From Comamonadaceae bacterium (lineage in GTDB: Bacteria; Pseudomonadota; Gammaproteobacteria; Burkholderiales; Burkholderiaceae_C), in contig CANCCF010000153.1 of NCBI GenBank assembly GCA_947374485.1, positions 1 to 9,799 on the forward strand: DNA of 9,799 nucleotides, read 5' to 3'. Of this stretch, positions 1 to 5,798 are shown in pieces; within the stretch, counting starts at the first letter, position 1; every line of letters starts with the position of its first letter. The notes beneath the pieces are model-generated. The model did not search any database and had not been told where the DNA came from. It saw only the letters and a list, made by a program, of their open reading frames with translations. Position numbers and translations under genes: made by a program.

Positions 1-430
1 TGCCGCCAGCCGCACCGCTGATGACGCGGCCCGCGGCGTCGGACAGGGCTTGCACTTCCAGCTCGGTGTCCACAGCGGCGGTGGCGCTGCCGTCCACAAT
101 ATCGTCCAACAAAAACAGGGCACTGCCGGGGGTGGCCGTGCCGCTGACACCGGTCACACCTATGGCGGTGTACTGCGCACCGGTGAGCGGCGTGCCAGTG
201 TTGTTGCGTGTGCCGTCAGCACTGGTCAGGATGGCGTTGTAGGCGTTCACAATGGTTTGCACTGCGGGCGTGGTGTCGGCCAGCGCGCCGTTGATGAGCG
301 GGCTGTCGAGTGCGGTGTTGATGGAGGTCAGGTTGCCCGCATTCACGCCGGTCACCAGGGCCGCCGCGTAGACGCTGGCGGCAAGGCCACTGGAGGCAGC
401 GGTGTTGGTCTCGGCGGCGACTTTGATGGT
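1..430 (-). repeat. Second visible copy of the 615-bp (205-aa) tandem repeat, truncated by window edge
   Basis: Position 1 aligns with 616, 171 with 786, 231 with 846 and 341 with 956, all at an offset of exactly 615 bp (205 codons). Differences are many but in frame, and often synonymous, so the copies are old enough to have diverged yet are still selected as protein. The copy continues beyond the left edge, so the total copy number is unknown. Confidence 0.85.
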
Positions 431-1966
431 GTTGAGGGCGGCGTCCACGCCACCGCTTGCAATGCCTGCATTCACTACCGCCTGCAACTCGGCCTTGGTG
501 TCCACGCCGGTTCCGTTGTCCGGAGTGGCTGCAATGGCGGCTTGCACGGCTGCAATATTGCCAGGGGTAACACCGGTGATGCCCAGCACACCCAGGTCGG
601 TCTGGGTGGGGGCGGTGCCACCGGCTGCGCCACTGATCACGCGGCCTGCGGCATCGGCCAGGGCTTGCACTTCGAGCTCGGTGTCTACGGCCGCGGTAGG
701 GCTGCCATCCACCACATCGTCCAGCAGTGCCAGGGCCGTGCCAGGGGTGGCTGTGCCGCTCACGCCAGTGACGCCAATGGCGGTGTACTGCGCGCCGGTG
801 AGTGGCGTGCCAGTGTTGCCAAGATTACCGTCAGCACTGGCCAGGATGGCTTTGTAGCCGTCCACAATGGTCTGGATTTCAGGGGCGGTGTCGGCCAGTG
901 CGCCGGTGACCAGCGGGCTATCCAGCGCAGTGTTGATAGAGGCCAGGTTGCCTGCATTGACGCCTTTGACTCCGGCAATGGTGTAGGTCAAGGCCGAGGG
1001 CGTGGTGGGATTGGCGTTGTTGGCTTGGGCGGCATCGCGGATGGCGTTGAGGGCGGCCTGCACTTCGTCGTCAGGGTACAGGGGTGTGACGGTGCCGGGG
1101 TCGAGCGGGGGATTGGGGTTGGTGGGATCGGTGATGCGGGTTTTGGCGTCGTTGGTGTCGATAGCGCCGTCGGCAAATATGAGCTTGTCATGGTTGAAGG
1201 TGGTGCCGGCCGTGACGGTGACGGACTCCAGGTTGCCGCCTATGGTGCGGGTGAACAGCAGCTGGGTACCGCCACCAATGACGCTCTTGGTGTAGTCGTC
1301 AAATTTGCCGCGGAAGTAGACCAGGTCCACACTGCCGCCGAGCACCGTGGCGTCCACTTTTTCACCGTCGGCCACATACACCGTGTCGATGCCGTTGCCG
1401 CCGTTGACGATGAGGGAGATGCCAGGCTTGTTGGAGGCAAAGGTTTCACCCACCTGGCCCGCGCCTGCGTTGTTGGTGGAATAGGCCTTGACGGTGGCGT
1501 TGAGCGGTGCGCCGGGTGCTGCAGCACCGATGGGGGCCAGCGAGGTTTCGGTCGGGTTGGGAATGGGCAGGGCCGTGCCGTTGTTGACGGCGTTGTAGAG
1601 CGCGTTGGTGGTGACGGTGCCGTTGGCAAACACCAGGGTGTCAAAGTTGAAGGAGGTGCCGCCAGCGACTGTGACGGATTCGGTTTTGCCGTTGACCACG
1701 CGCGAGAAACTCAGCAAGGTGCCGCTGACGGAGCCGGTGTAGTCAGACAGATTGCCCGTGAGGTAAATCTTGTCGGCGCCGCTGCCGGTGTTGCTGAGGT
1801 CGTAGCTGAGGCCTGGACGGACAAAGATGCTGTCGACTCTGGCGGTGCCATTGAATTGCACGGATTCGCCCACTGTGGTGACGCTGCCGTAGCGCAGGTC
1901 GAAGTCCAGAAAGTCCAGGTTATCAGCCGTGGGAGTGAGAACGTAATACTTGGATGTGGTGGCCAT
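1..1966 (-). CDS. Large repetitive surface/secreted protein, 5' part (partial, runs off left edge)
   Basis: The N-terminal 655 codons of a larger protein are visible, open to the window edge without a stop. The ATG at 1966 follows a good ribosome site (AAGGAAA, about 5 nt before it). There is no signal peptide: the protein starts MATTSKYYVLTPTADNLDFL and is Asp/Thr/Gly/Asn-rich throughout, as is usual for type-I-secreted RTX-like adhesins whose export signal is C-terminal. Residues about 43-121 and 192-272 are a duplicated beta-rich module (shared elements DYT.SV, ESVTV, FN.D.L.FA.G). A Pro/Asn linker follows at about 280-296. From about 302 come 205-residue super-repeats; residues 336-450 and 541-655 match at roughly 85 percent identity. 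Few Lys, Arg or aromatic residues occur in the repeats, and no Cys. The function is inferred to be surface adhesion or coat formation. I do not recognise a named family, and no catalytic motif is visible. Confidence 0.85.
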   Translation of the reverse strand, partial: MATTSKYYVLTPTADNLDFLDFDLRYGSVTTVGESVQFNGTARVDSIFVRPGLSYDLSNTGSGADKIYLTGNLSDYTGSVSGTLLSFSRVVNGKTESVTVAGGTSFNFDTLVFANGTVTTNALYNAVNNGTALPIPNPTETSLAPIGAAAPGAPLNATVKAYSTNNAGAGQVGETFASNKPGISLIVNGGNGIDTVYVADGEKVDATVLGGSVDLVYFRGKFDDYTKSVIGGGTQLLFTRTIGGNLESVTVTAGTTFNHDKLIFADGAIDTNDAKTRITDPTNPNPPLDPGTVTPLYPDDEVQAALNAIRDAAQANNANPTTPSALTYTIAGVKGVNAGNLASINTALDSPLVTGALADTAPEIQTIVDGYKAILASADGNLGNTGTPLTGAQYTAIGVTGVSGTATPGTALALLDDVVDGSPTAAVDTELEVQALADAAGRVISGAAGGTAPTQTDLGVLGITGVTPGNIAAVQAAIAATPDNGTGVDTKAELQAVVNAGIASGGVDAALNTIKVAAETNTAASSGLAASVYAAALVTGVNAGNLTSINTALDSPLINGALADTTPAVQTIVNAYNAILTSADGTRNNTGTPLTGAQYTAIGVTGVSGTATPGSALFLLDDIVDGSATAAVDTELEVQALSDAAGRVISGAAGG
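431..1045 (-). repeat. First (N-proximal) copy of the 615-bp tandem repeat
   Basis: This is the full 205-residue period as seen in the protein (about residues 308-512; the boundary is a matter of choice). Inside it are three diverged subrepeats of about 55-70 residues. Each has a core of the form G(V/I)(T/K)GV, followed by a short Ala-rich helix-like stretch, and then a segment like DT..E.Q..... The cores are AGVKGV (331-336), IGVTGV (397-402) and LGITGV (461-466). Confidence 0.75.
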
Positions 1967-2002
1967 GGTGTTTCCTTGGAAGTTGCTTGCGGCGTGGATT
2001 CA

Positions 2003-2024
2003 GGACACCGGTTGGGACGTGTCC
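2003..2024. promoter_or_regulatory. Inverted repeat in leader of the surface-protein gene
   Basis: GGACAC and GTGTCC form a perfect 6-bp inverted repeat separated by 10 bp, lying 37-58 bp upstream of the surface-protein start. It could be an operator or an RNA hairpin in the 5' leader. No regulator can be named from the sequence. Confidence 0.3.
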
Positions 2025-2085
2025 ATTCGTCTGCCAAGAGCGAAGTGACCAAGTTTTTGCTGGGCAAGTGGATTGCGCAGGTCAG

Positions 2086-2107
2086 CTTTGTCTTGTGTCG
2101 GACAAAG
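2086..2107. promoter_or_regulatory. Perfect 7-bp inverted repeat upstream of surface-protein gene
   Basis: CTTTGTC, 8 bp of loop, then GACAAAG. There is no T-tract after it on either strand, so it does not look like a terminator. It sits in the 254-bp spacer (1967-2220), which holds no gene I can support and no convincing -10 box on the minus strand. It could be an operator or leader hairpin. Confidence 0.35.
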
Positions 2108-2190
2108 TTCGGGATGCCGGCTCAGGGAATCTCACACCCCACGGTGCGTGTGGCTTGATGCGGGCAATGATCTTGCCGCCGCCATGAGAA

Positions 2191-2210
2191 AGGCCGCCTG
2201 AAGGCGGCCT
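2191..2210 (-). terminator. Likely intrinsic terminator of the flagellar-like mini-gene
   Basis: A perfect 8-bp GC-rich stem (AGGCCGCC / GGCGGCCT) with a 4-nt loop begins 10 bp after the TAA of the gene at 2221-2520. On the minus strand it is followed by TTTCTC, a short and imperfect U-tract. It separates the mini-gene from the surface-protein gene, which lies downstream on the same strand. Confidence 0.65.
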
Positions 2211-2220
2211 GATGTTGCCT

Positions 2221-2520
2221 TTAGGCTTTGGTATCCAACAGGGCGCCTGCGATGGCGTTACCCGTCTTGAAGACCGCCAGGTTGGCCAGGAAAGCGTTCT
2301 TGGCCTGGAGCTGGTTGACCAGATCCGTCTCCAGCGCCGGGCCCGTGTGGGCTGCGGCCACCACGCTCGTCGACACACCGCCATCGGCCTGCGGGCTTTG
2401 CACCACCGCCTGGCGCTTGTAGCCTTCAGTCTGCGTATTGGCCACGTTGTTGGCAGAGGCATTGAGCTGGGTTTGCGCCGCGTTCATGCCGGACAGTGCG
2501 ATGGATGCGATGGACGACAT
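2221..2520 (-). CDS. Small flagellar rod/hook-like protein (D0 segments only)
   Basis: 99 residues. Residues about 6-36 (IALSGMNAAQTQLNASANNV, then ANTQTEGYKR) match the N-terminal signature of flagellar axial proteins (FlgB, FlgC, FlgE, FlgG, FlgK; Flg_bb_rod family). Residues about 65-97 (DLVNQLQAKNAFLANLAVFK, then TGNAIAGALLDTK) resemble their C-terminal helix (Flg_bbr_C). In the full-size proteins these two helices pair to form the D0 layer. Here only about 28 residues lie between them, so the D1 domain is missing; FlgC itself is about 135 residues. The ATG at 2520 has GGGGAG 7 nt upstream. A TTG 15 nt further out overlaps that ribosome site and is rejected. No other flagellar gene is in the window. 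It may be a rod-like structural subunit, or a repurposed axial-protein fragment kept under selection. The family assignment is secure by motif; the role is unknown. Confidence 0.8.
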   Translation of the reverse strand: MSSIASIALSGMNAAQTQLNASANNVANTQTEGYKRQAVVQSPQADGGVSTSVVAAAHTGPALETDLVNQLQAKNAFLANLAVFKTGNAIAGALLDTKA

Positions 2521-2533
2521 GGCGGTACTCCCC

Positions 2534-2572
2534 AAAAGAAAAAAGGCCTGAAGACAGCAATCTTCGGGCCTT
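2534..2572 (-). terminator. Intrinsic terminator of sodB
   Basis: On the minus strand AAGGCC-C-GAAGA, a 6-nt loop, then TCTTC-A-GGCCTT forms an 11-bp stem with one mismatch (2543-2572). A T-rich tract TTTTTTCTT follows on the minus strand. It starts about 55 nt after the sodB stop and ends only about 14 bp before the start codon of the flagellar-like mini-gene. Confidence 0.85.
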
Positions 2573-2627
2573 GGTGCTGAAACAACAAGCCCTGCGGCCT
2601 GCGTTTCAAACGCTCAGGTTTTGCGCT

Positions 2628-3209
2628 TCAAGCGAAGTTGGTTTCAGCAAAGCCCCAGTTCACCAGCTTGTCGAAGAAGGTTTCGACATACTTTTGACGC
2701 AAATTGCGGTAGTCAATGTAGTAGGCATGTTCCCACACGTCAACCGTGAGCAGGGCCTTGTCGGCAGTGGTCAGCGGCGTGCCGGCGGCACCGGTGTTGA
2801 CGATGTCCACCGAGCCGTCGGCCTTTTTCACCAGCCAGGTCCAGCCGGAGCCGAAGTTGCCCACGGCCGACTTCACAAACGCTTCCTTGAAGGCGGCGTA
2901 GCTGCCCCACTTGGCGGTGATGGCGGTGGCCAGTGCGCCGGTGGGCTCGCCGCCGCCGGCGGGCTTCATGCAGCTCCAGAAGAAGGTGTGGTTCCAGATC
3001 TGGGCGGAGTTGTTGTAGATGCCGCCGCTGGACTTCTTGATGATTTCTTCGAGCGTCATGGCCTCGAACTCGGTGCCCTTTTGCAGGTTGTTCAGGTTGA
3101 CCACATAGGCGTTGTGGTGCTTGCCGTGGTGGAACTCCAAAGTCTCTTTGGAATAGGCGGGAGCCAAAGCGTCAATGGCATAGGGCAATGCGGGCAGGGT
3201 GTGTTCCAT
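2628..3209 (-). CDS. sodB: Superoxide dismutase, iron type
   Basis: 193 residues, the normal length for cytoplasmic Fe-SOD. It converts superoxide to hydrogen peroxide and oxygen. Metal ligands are visible at His27 (in FHHGKHH), His74 (in IWNHTFFW), and Asp157 and His161 (in DVWEHAYY). Gln70 just before the second ligand and the stretch NFGSGWTWL fit the Fe branch rather than Mn, though cambialistic use cannot be excluded. There is no signal peptide, so it is cytoplasmic. The ATG at 3209 has AGAGGA 4 nt upstream. It lies 47 bp downstream of xseA on the same strand and ends in its own strong terminator. It is probably made both by readthrough from xseA and from its own promoter in that 47-bp gap. 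Confidence 0.97.
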   Translation of the reverse strand: MEHTLPALPYAIDALAPAYSKETLEFHHGKHHNAYVVNLNNLQKGTEFEAMTLEEIIKKSSGGIYNNSAQIWNHTFFWSCMKPAGGGEPTGALATAITAKWGSYAAFKEAFVKSAVGNFGSGWTWLVKKADGSVDIVNTGAAGTPLTTADKALLTVDVWEHAYYIDYRNLRQKYVETFFDKLVNWGFAETNFA

Positions 3210-3246
3210 GGGGTCCTCTTCGGTTGGTGGTTATTGCTAGGGCTGG

Positions 3247-3252
3247 ATTGTA
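3247..3252 (-). promoter_or_regulatory. Candidate -10 box of a sodB promoter
   Basis: The minus strand reads TACAAT about 38 nt upstream of the sodB start, in the short gap after xseA. It is one mismatch from the sigma-70 -10 consensus. No good -35 hexamer sits at the correct distance (the region is the end of xseA), so the call rests on the -10 and position alone. Confidence 0.4.
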
Positions 3253-3256
3253 GAAA

Positions 3257-4525
3257 CTAATTGGGACGCACGTTCTGCGCCTGCAGATCAACCGCGCCGT
3301 CGGCCAAGGTTGCCACCAGACTTTGCCCCACCCGGACTTGGGCTGAGCGGGTCACCGGGCGGCCGTCTTCCTCGGTCAGCCAGGCATAGCCGCGCCGCAA
3401 GACCAAAGCCGGGTCTATCGCCTTGAGCCTTAGATCGGCGCGCTCACACAGCGTTTGCTGGCGCTGCAGGTTCATGCGCAGGGCGTGGGCCATGCCTTGC
3501 TGCAAAGCGTCCAGCTGCGCGCGCTGTCGCCCCATGGCCAGCGTGGGCCGACCGATACGCGCGGTCAGATGGTCCACGTGCTGGGCTTCGCGCTGCAGGT
3601 AGCGGGTAAGCGACAGGCGCAGGCGGGCTTGCGCCTCGTCCAGGCCGCGTTGGTACGACTCGGCACTGGCACTTACCAGTTCAGCCGCTGCAGTCGGTGT
3701 GGGCGCGCGCAGATCGGCCACAAAATCGGCGATGGTGAAGTCGGTTTCATGGCCCACGCCGCTGATAACAGGCACCGGGCTGGCCGCGATGGTGTGGGCG
3801 AGTTGCTCGTCATTGAAGCCCCACAGGTCTTCCATGGCGCCGCCGCCGCGCACCAGCAAGATGACGTCTATGGGTGTGGCGGCCATGGGGTCTTGCACCA
3901 GTGCATACAAGGCCTGCAAGGCGCGCACCAGTTCCCTTGGCGCGCCCGCGCCCTGCACGCTGGCCGCTGCCAGTACCACCGGGATATGGGGCACGCGGCG
4001 TTGCAAGGCAGTCACCACGTCATGCAGTGCCGCAGCGCCCAGTGAGGTGACCACGCCAATGCCACGTGGCATGGCGGGCAAGGGGCGTTTGCGCGCGGAT
4101 TCAAACAAGCCCTGTGCTTCCAGCCTGGCTTTGAGCAGCAAAAACTGCTCGAACAGGCTGCCCTCCCCGGCCCGGGTCAGGCTTTCCACAATCAGTTGCA
4201 ACTCGCCGCGCGGCTCGTACACGCCCAGGCGGCCACGCACCTCGACCTTGTCGCCGTCGCGCGGGGCAAAGTCCAGCAGGCTGGCAGCGCGACGGAACAT
4301 GGCGCAGCGCAACTGGCCACTGGCGTCTTTGAGCGAGAAGTAGCAATGGCCACTGGCGGCACGTGAAAAACCGGTGATTTCGCCTGCTACTGCTACCGGG
4401 TTGAAGCGTGTCTCCAACGCGTCCGCGATCGCGCGGCAGAGCGCGCCTACCGGCCAGACCCGTGGCTGTGCGCCATCCAGCCCTTGGGACAGCATGGGGT
4501 TTGTGTCTGAGTCCGTTGATTTCAT
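3257..4525 (-). CDS. xseA: Exodeoxyribonuclease VII large subunit
   Basis: 422 residues from the chosen start, close to the family length. With the small subunit XseB (not in this window) it degrades single-stranded DNA into oligonucleotides and takes part in DNA repair. An N-terminal OB-fold occupies about residues 22-118 (VWPVGALCRAI, VAGEITGFSRAASGHCYFSL). The catalytic core has GVVTSLGAAALHD (157-169), RGGGAMEDLWGFNDE (226-240) and VISGVGHETDFTIADFVADL (253-272) followed by RAPTPTAAAE. A helical C-terminal region ends with RRGYAWL (377-383). In the RGGG motif most relatives have Ser where this has Ala230. Start: ATG at 4525 (MKSTDSD...), with a weak A-rich upstream region. ATG at 4552 is an alternative. 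A further open extension to 4687 would cross the divergent promoter region and is unlikely to be translated. Confidence 0.95.
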   Translation of the reverse strand: MKSTDSDTNPMLSQGLDGAQPRVWPVGALCRAIADALETRFNPVAVAGEITGFSRAASGHCYFSLKDASGQLRCAMFRRAASLLDFAPRDGDKVEVRGRLGVYEPRGELQLIVESLTRAGEGSLFEQFLLLKARLEAQGLFESARKRPLPAMPRGIGVVTSLGAAALHDVVTALQRRVPHIPVVLAAASVQGAGAPRELVRALQALYALVQDPMAATPIDVILLVRGGGAMEDLWGFNDEQLAHTIAASPVPVISGVGHETDFTIADFVADLRAPTPTAAAELVSASAESYQRGLDEAQARLRLSLTRYLQREAQHVDHLTARIGRPTLAMGRQRAQLDALQQGMAHALRMNLQRQQTLCERADLRLKAIDPALVLRRGYAWLTEEDGRPVTRSAQVRVGQSLVATLADGAVDLQAQNVRPN

Positions 4526-4616
4526 TGGAATTTTTTCTGCTGCAAATGTCATCAAAGTGTCTAAACGCCGTGTTTGTGCGGGTTGCGGCGGGTGTCCTAC
4601 CGACTTTTGCACAAAC

Positions 4617-4625
4617 TTATCCACA
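4617..4625 (+). promoter_or_regulatory. Perfect DnaA-box match in the xseA/exbB divergent spacer
   Basis: TTATCCACA is identical to the strong DnaA-box consensus. A one-mismatch relative, TTTTGCACA, lies in the same orientation at 4605-4613. The pair is in the intergenic region between xseA and exbB, not in coding sequence. A single strong box is more likely regulatory or a DnaA-titration site than an origin: no cluster of boxes, AT-rich unwinding region, dnaA or dnaN is seen. Confidence 0.45.
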
Positions 4626-4658
4626 CAATCTGTGCGCAGATGCTGACCCTGACTAGGC

Positions 4659-4664
4659 CATAAT
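4659..4664 (+). promoter_or_regulatory. Candidate -10 box for the exbB operon
   Basis: CATAAT lies 35 nt upstream of the exbB start, one mismatch from TATAAT. There is no recognisable -35 hexamer 16-18 bp upstream, so this is a weak call based on the -10 and the position. Confidence 0.4.
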
Positions 4665-4698
4665 CCCCCTCTACAAATCATTCGCACGGAGGAGACTT

Positions 4699-5325
4699 TT
4701 GCTTTCCATCATACAAGCCGCTGGATGGCCCATTTGGCCCTTGATCGCATGCTCCATTCTGGCGTTGGCCATCGTTATTGAACGCTTTGTCAGCCTGAAA
4801 ACCAGCAAGGTTATTCCAGCGCGTTTGCTGGATGAAGTCATCAACGTCACGCGCAAGGGCATTCCACCGGCCGACGTCATCAACCAGCTGGAAAAGAACT
4901 CGGCACTGGGCAAAGTGCTGGCCAGCGGCCTGCGCGCGGTGAATTCCGAGCCGCAAATCAGCGAGGAAGACCTGCGTGCAAGCATGGAAAACGTGGGCCG
5001 CCAGGTGGCACACAAGCTCGAGCACTATCTCAGCGCGCTGGGGACCATTGCTTCTGCGGCACCACTGATGGGACTGTTTGGCACGGTGGTGGGCATGATT
5101 GAAATCTTTGGCTCACAGTCACCCGGTGGCTCCAGTGGTGGCAACCCGGCGCAGCTGGCGCATGGCATATCCATTGCGCTGTACAACACAGCTTTCGGCT
5201 TGATTGTGGCCATTCCCTCCCTGATTTTCTGGCGCTACTTCCGCGGCCGCATTGATGAATACCTACTGGTGCTCGAAGTGGACGCTGACCGCTTGGCGCG
5301 CCACATCAAGGGCCTGCGCAAGTAG
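4699..5325 (+). CDS. exbB: ExbB/TolQ/MotA-family proton channel subunit
   Basis: 208 residues. Inner-membrane motor protein that, with ExbD, uses the proton gradient to drive a periplasmic or outer-membrane process (classically TonB-dependent uptake). There are three membrane segments at about 12-28, 111-137 and 158-178, with the large cytoplasmic loop between the first two, as is standard. The TM2 core GLFGTVVGMIEIF and the TM3 core ALYNTAFGLIVAIPSL are family hallmarks, including the channel threonines. The start is a TTG at 4699 preceded by a very strong GGAGGAG 4 nt upstream. No ATG fits, because the first hydrophobic segment begins at residue 12. exbD follows after 23 bp. No tonB is present, and the neighbours are lipid A and Kdo genes, so the partner could be TonB elsewhere or an envelope process. 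Confidence 0.93.
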   Translation: MLSIIQAAGWPIWPLIACSILALAIVIERFVSLKTSKVIPARLLDEVINVTRKGIPPADVINQLEKNSALGKVLASGLRAVNSEPQISEEDLRASMENVGRQVAHKLEHYLSALGTIASAAPLMGLFGTVVGMIEIFGSQSPGGSSGGNPAQLAHGISIALYNTAFGLIVAIPSLIFWRYFRGRIDEYLLVLEVDADRLARHIKGLRK

Positions 5326-5348
5326 CCCATACCAACGGAACCCACGCC

Positions 5349-5774
5349 ATGCACTTCAGACGCAGAAGCAACGACGAGCCGGAAATCAACCTGATTCCGT
5401 TCATTGACGTGTTGCTGGTGGTGCTGATCTTTTTGATGCTGTCCACCACTTACAGCAAGTTCACCGAAATGCAGGTGTCGCTGCCGGTGGCAGACACCGA
5501 TTTGCTGCGCGAGCACCCCAAGGAATTGATTGTGGCCGTGGGCTCGGACGGCAACTTCAGTGTCAACCACACGCTGCTGCAAGGCCGCAGCCTGGAGATC
5601 GTCGCCGCTGCCTTGAGCGATGCAAGCAAAGGCACCAAGGACACCGTGTTGGTGATCAGCGCCGACGCCAGTGCCAAACACCAGTCGGTGGTGACCGTGA
5701 TGGAGGCCGCCCGCCGCGCTGGCCTGAATCAGATTACCTTCGCCACCCAGTCGTCTTCGCAGGCTGCGCAGTAA
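5349..5774 (+). CDS. exbD: ExbD/TolR-family proton channel subunit
   Basis: 141 residues with the ExbD layout: a short cytoplasmic N-terminus, one membrane helix (about 17-35) and a periplasmic domain. Asp20 in INLIPFIDVLLVVLIFLM is the conserved protonatable residue. The periplasmic part carries LPVAD and the usual beta-rich fold. It partners the ExbB encoded 23 bp upstream. The ATG at 5349 has a modest AACGGAA ribosome site. lpxK starts 24 bp after its stop. Confidence 0.94.
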   Translation: MHFRRRSNDEPEINLIPFIDVLLVVLIFLMLSTTYSKFTEMQVSLPVADTDLLREHPKELIVAVGSDGNFSVNHTLLQGRSLEIVAAALSDASKGTKDTVLVISADASAKHQSVVTVMEAARRAGLNQITFATQSSSQAAQ

Positions 5775-5798
5775 GGCGATGCCTGTGGGACAGGCGTG

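Noticed and set aside
1..1045. The direct repeats as CRISPR or a mobile element
   Set aside because: The 615-bp period is in frame with a coding sequence, there are no short spacers, and no transposase or terminal inverted repeats are present.
50..2158. A 702-codon open frame on the plus strand, Gly/Val/His-rich
   Set aside because: It is antisense to the surface-protein gene. Its composition is what GCC/ACC/GGC-rich codons give on the other strand, it has no ribosome site or recognisable motif, and the minus-strand frame has a good start and in-frame protein repeats.
4605..4664. Replication origin suggested by DnaA boxes
   Set aside because: Only one perfect and one imperfect box are present, with no AT-rich unwinding element and no dnaA/dnaN/gidA neighbourhood.
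4526..4687. Extension of xseA upstream to 4687
   Set aside because: It crosses the divergent promoter and DnaA-box region and ends against exbB. The added residues do not resemble XseA. The ATG at 4552 remains a minor alternative.
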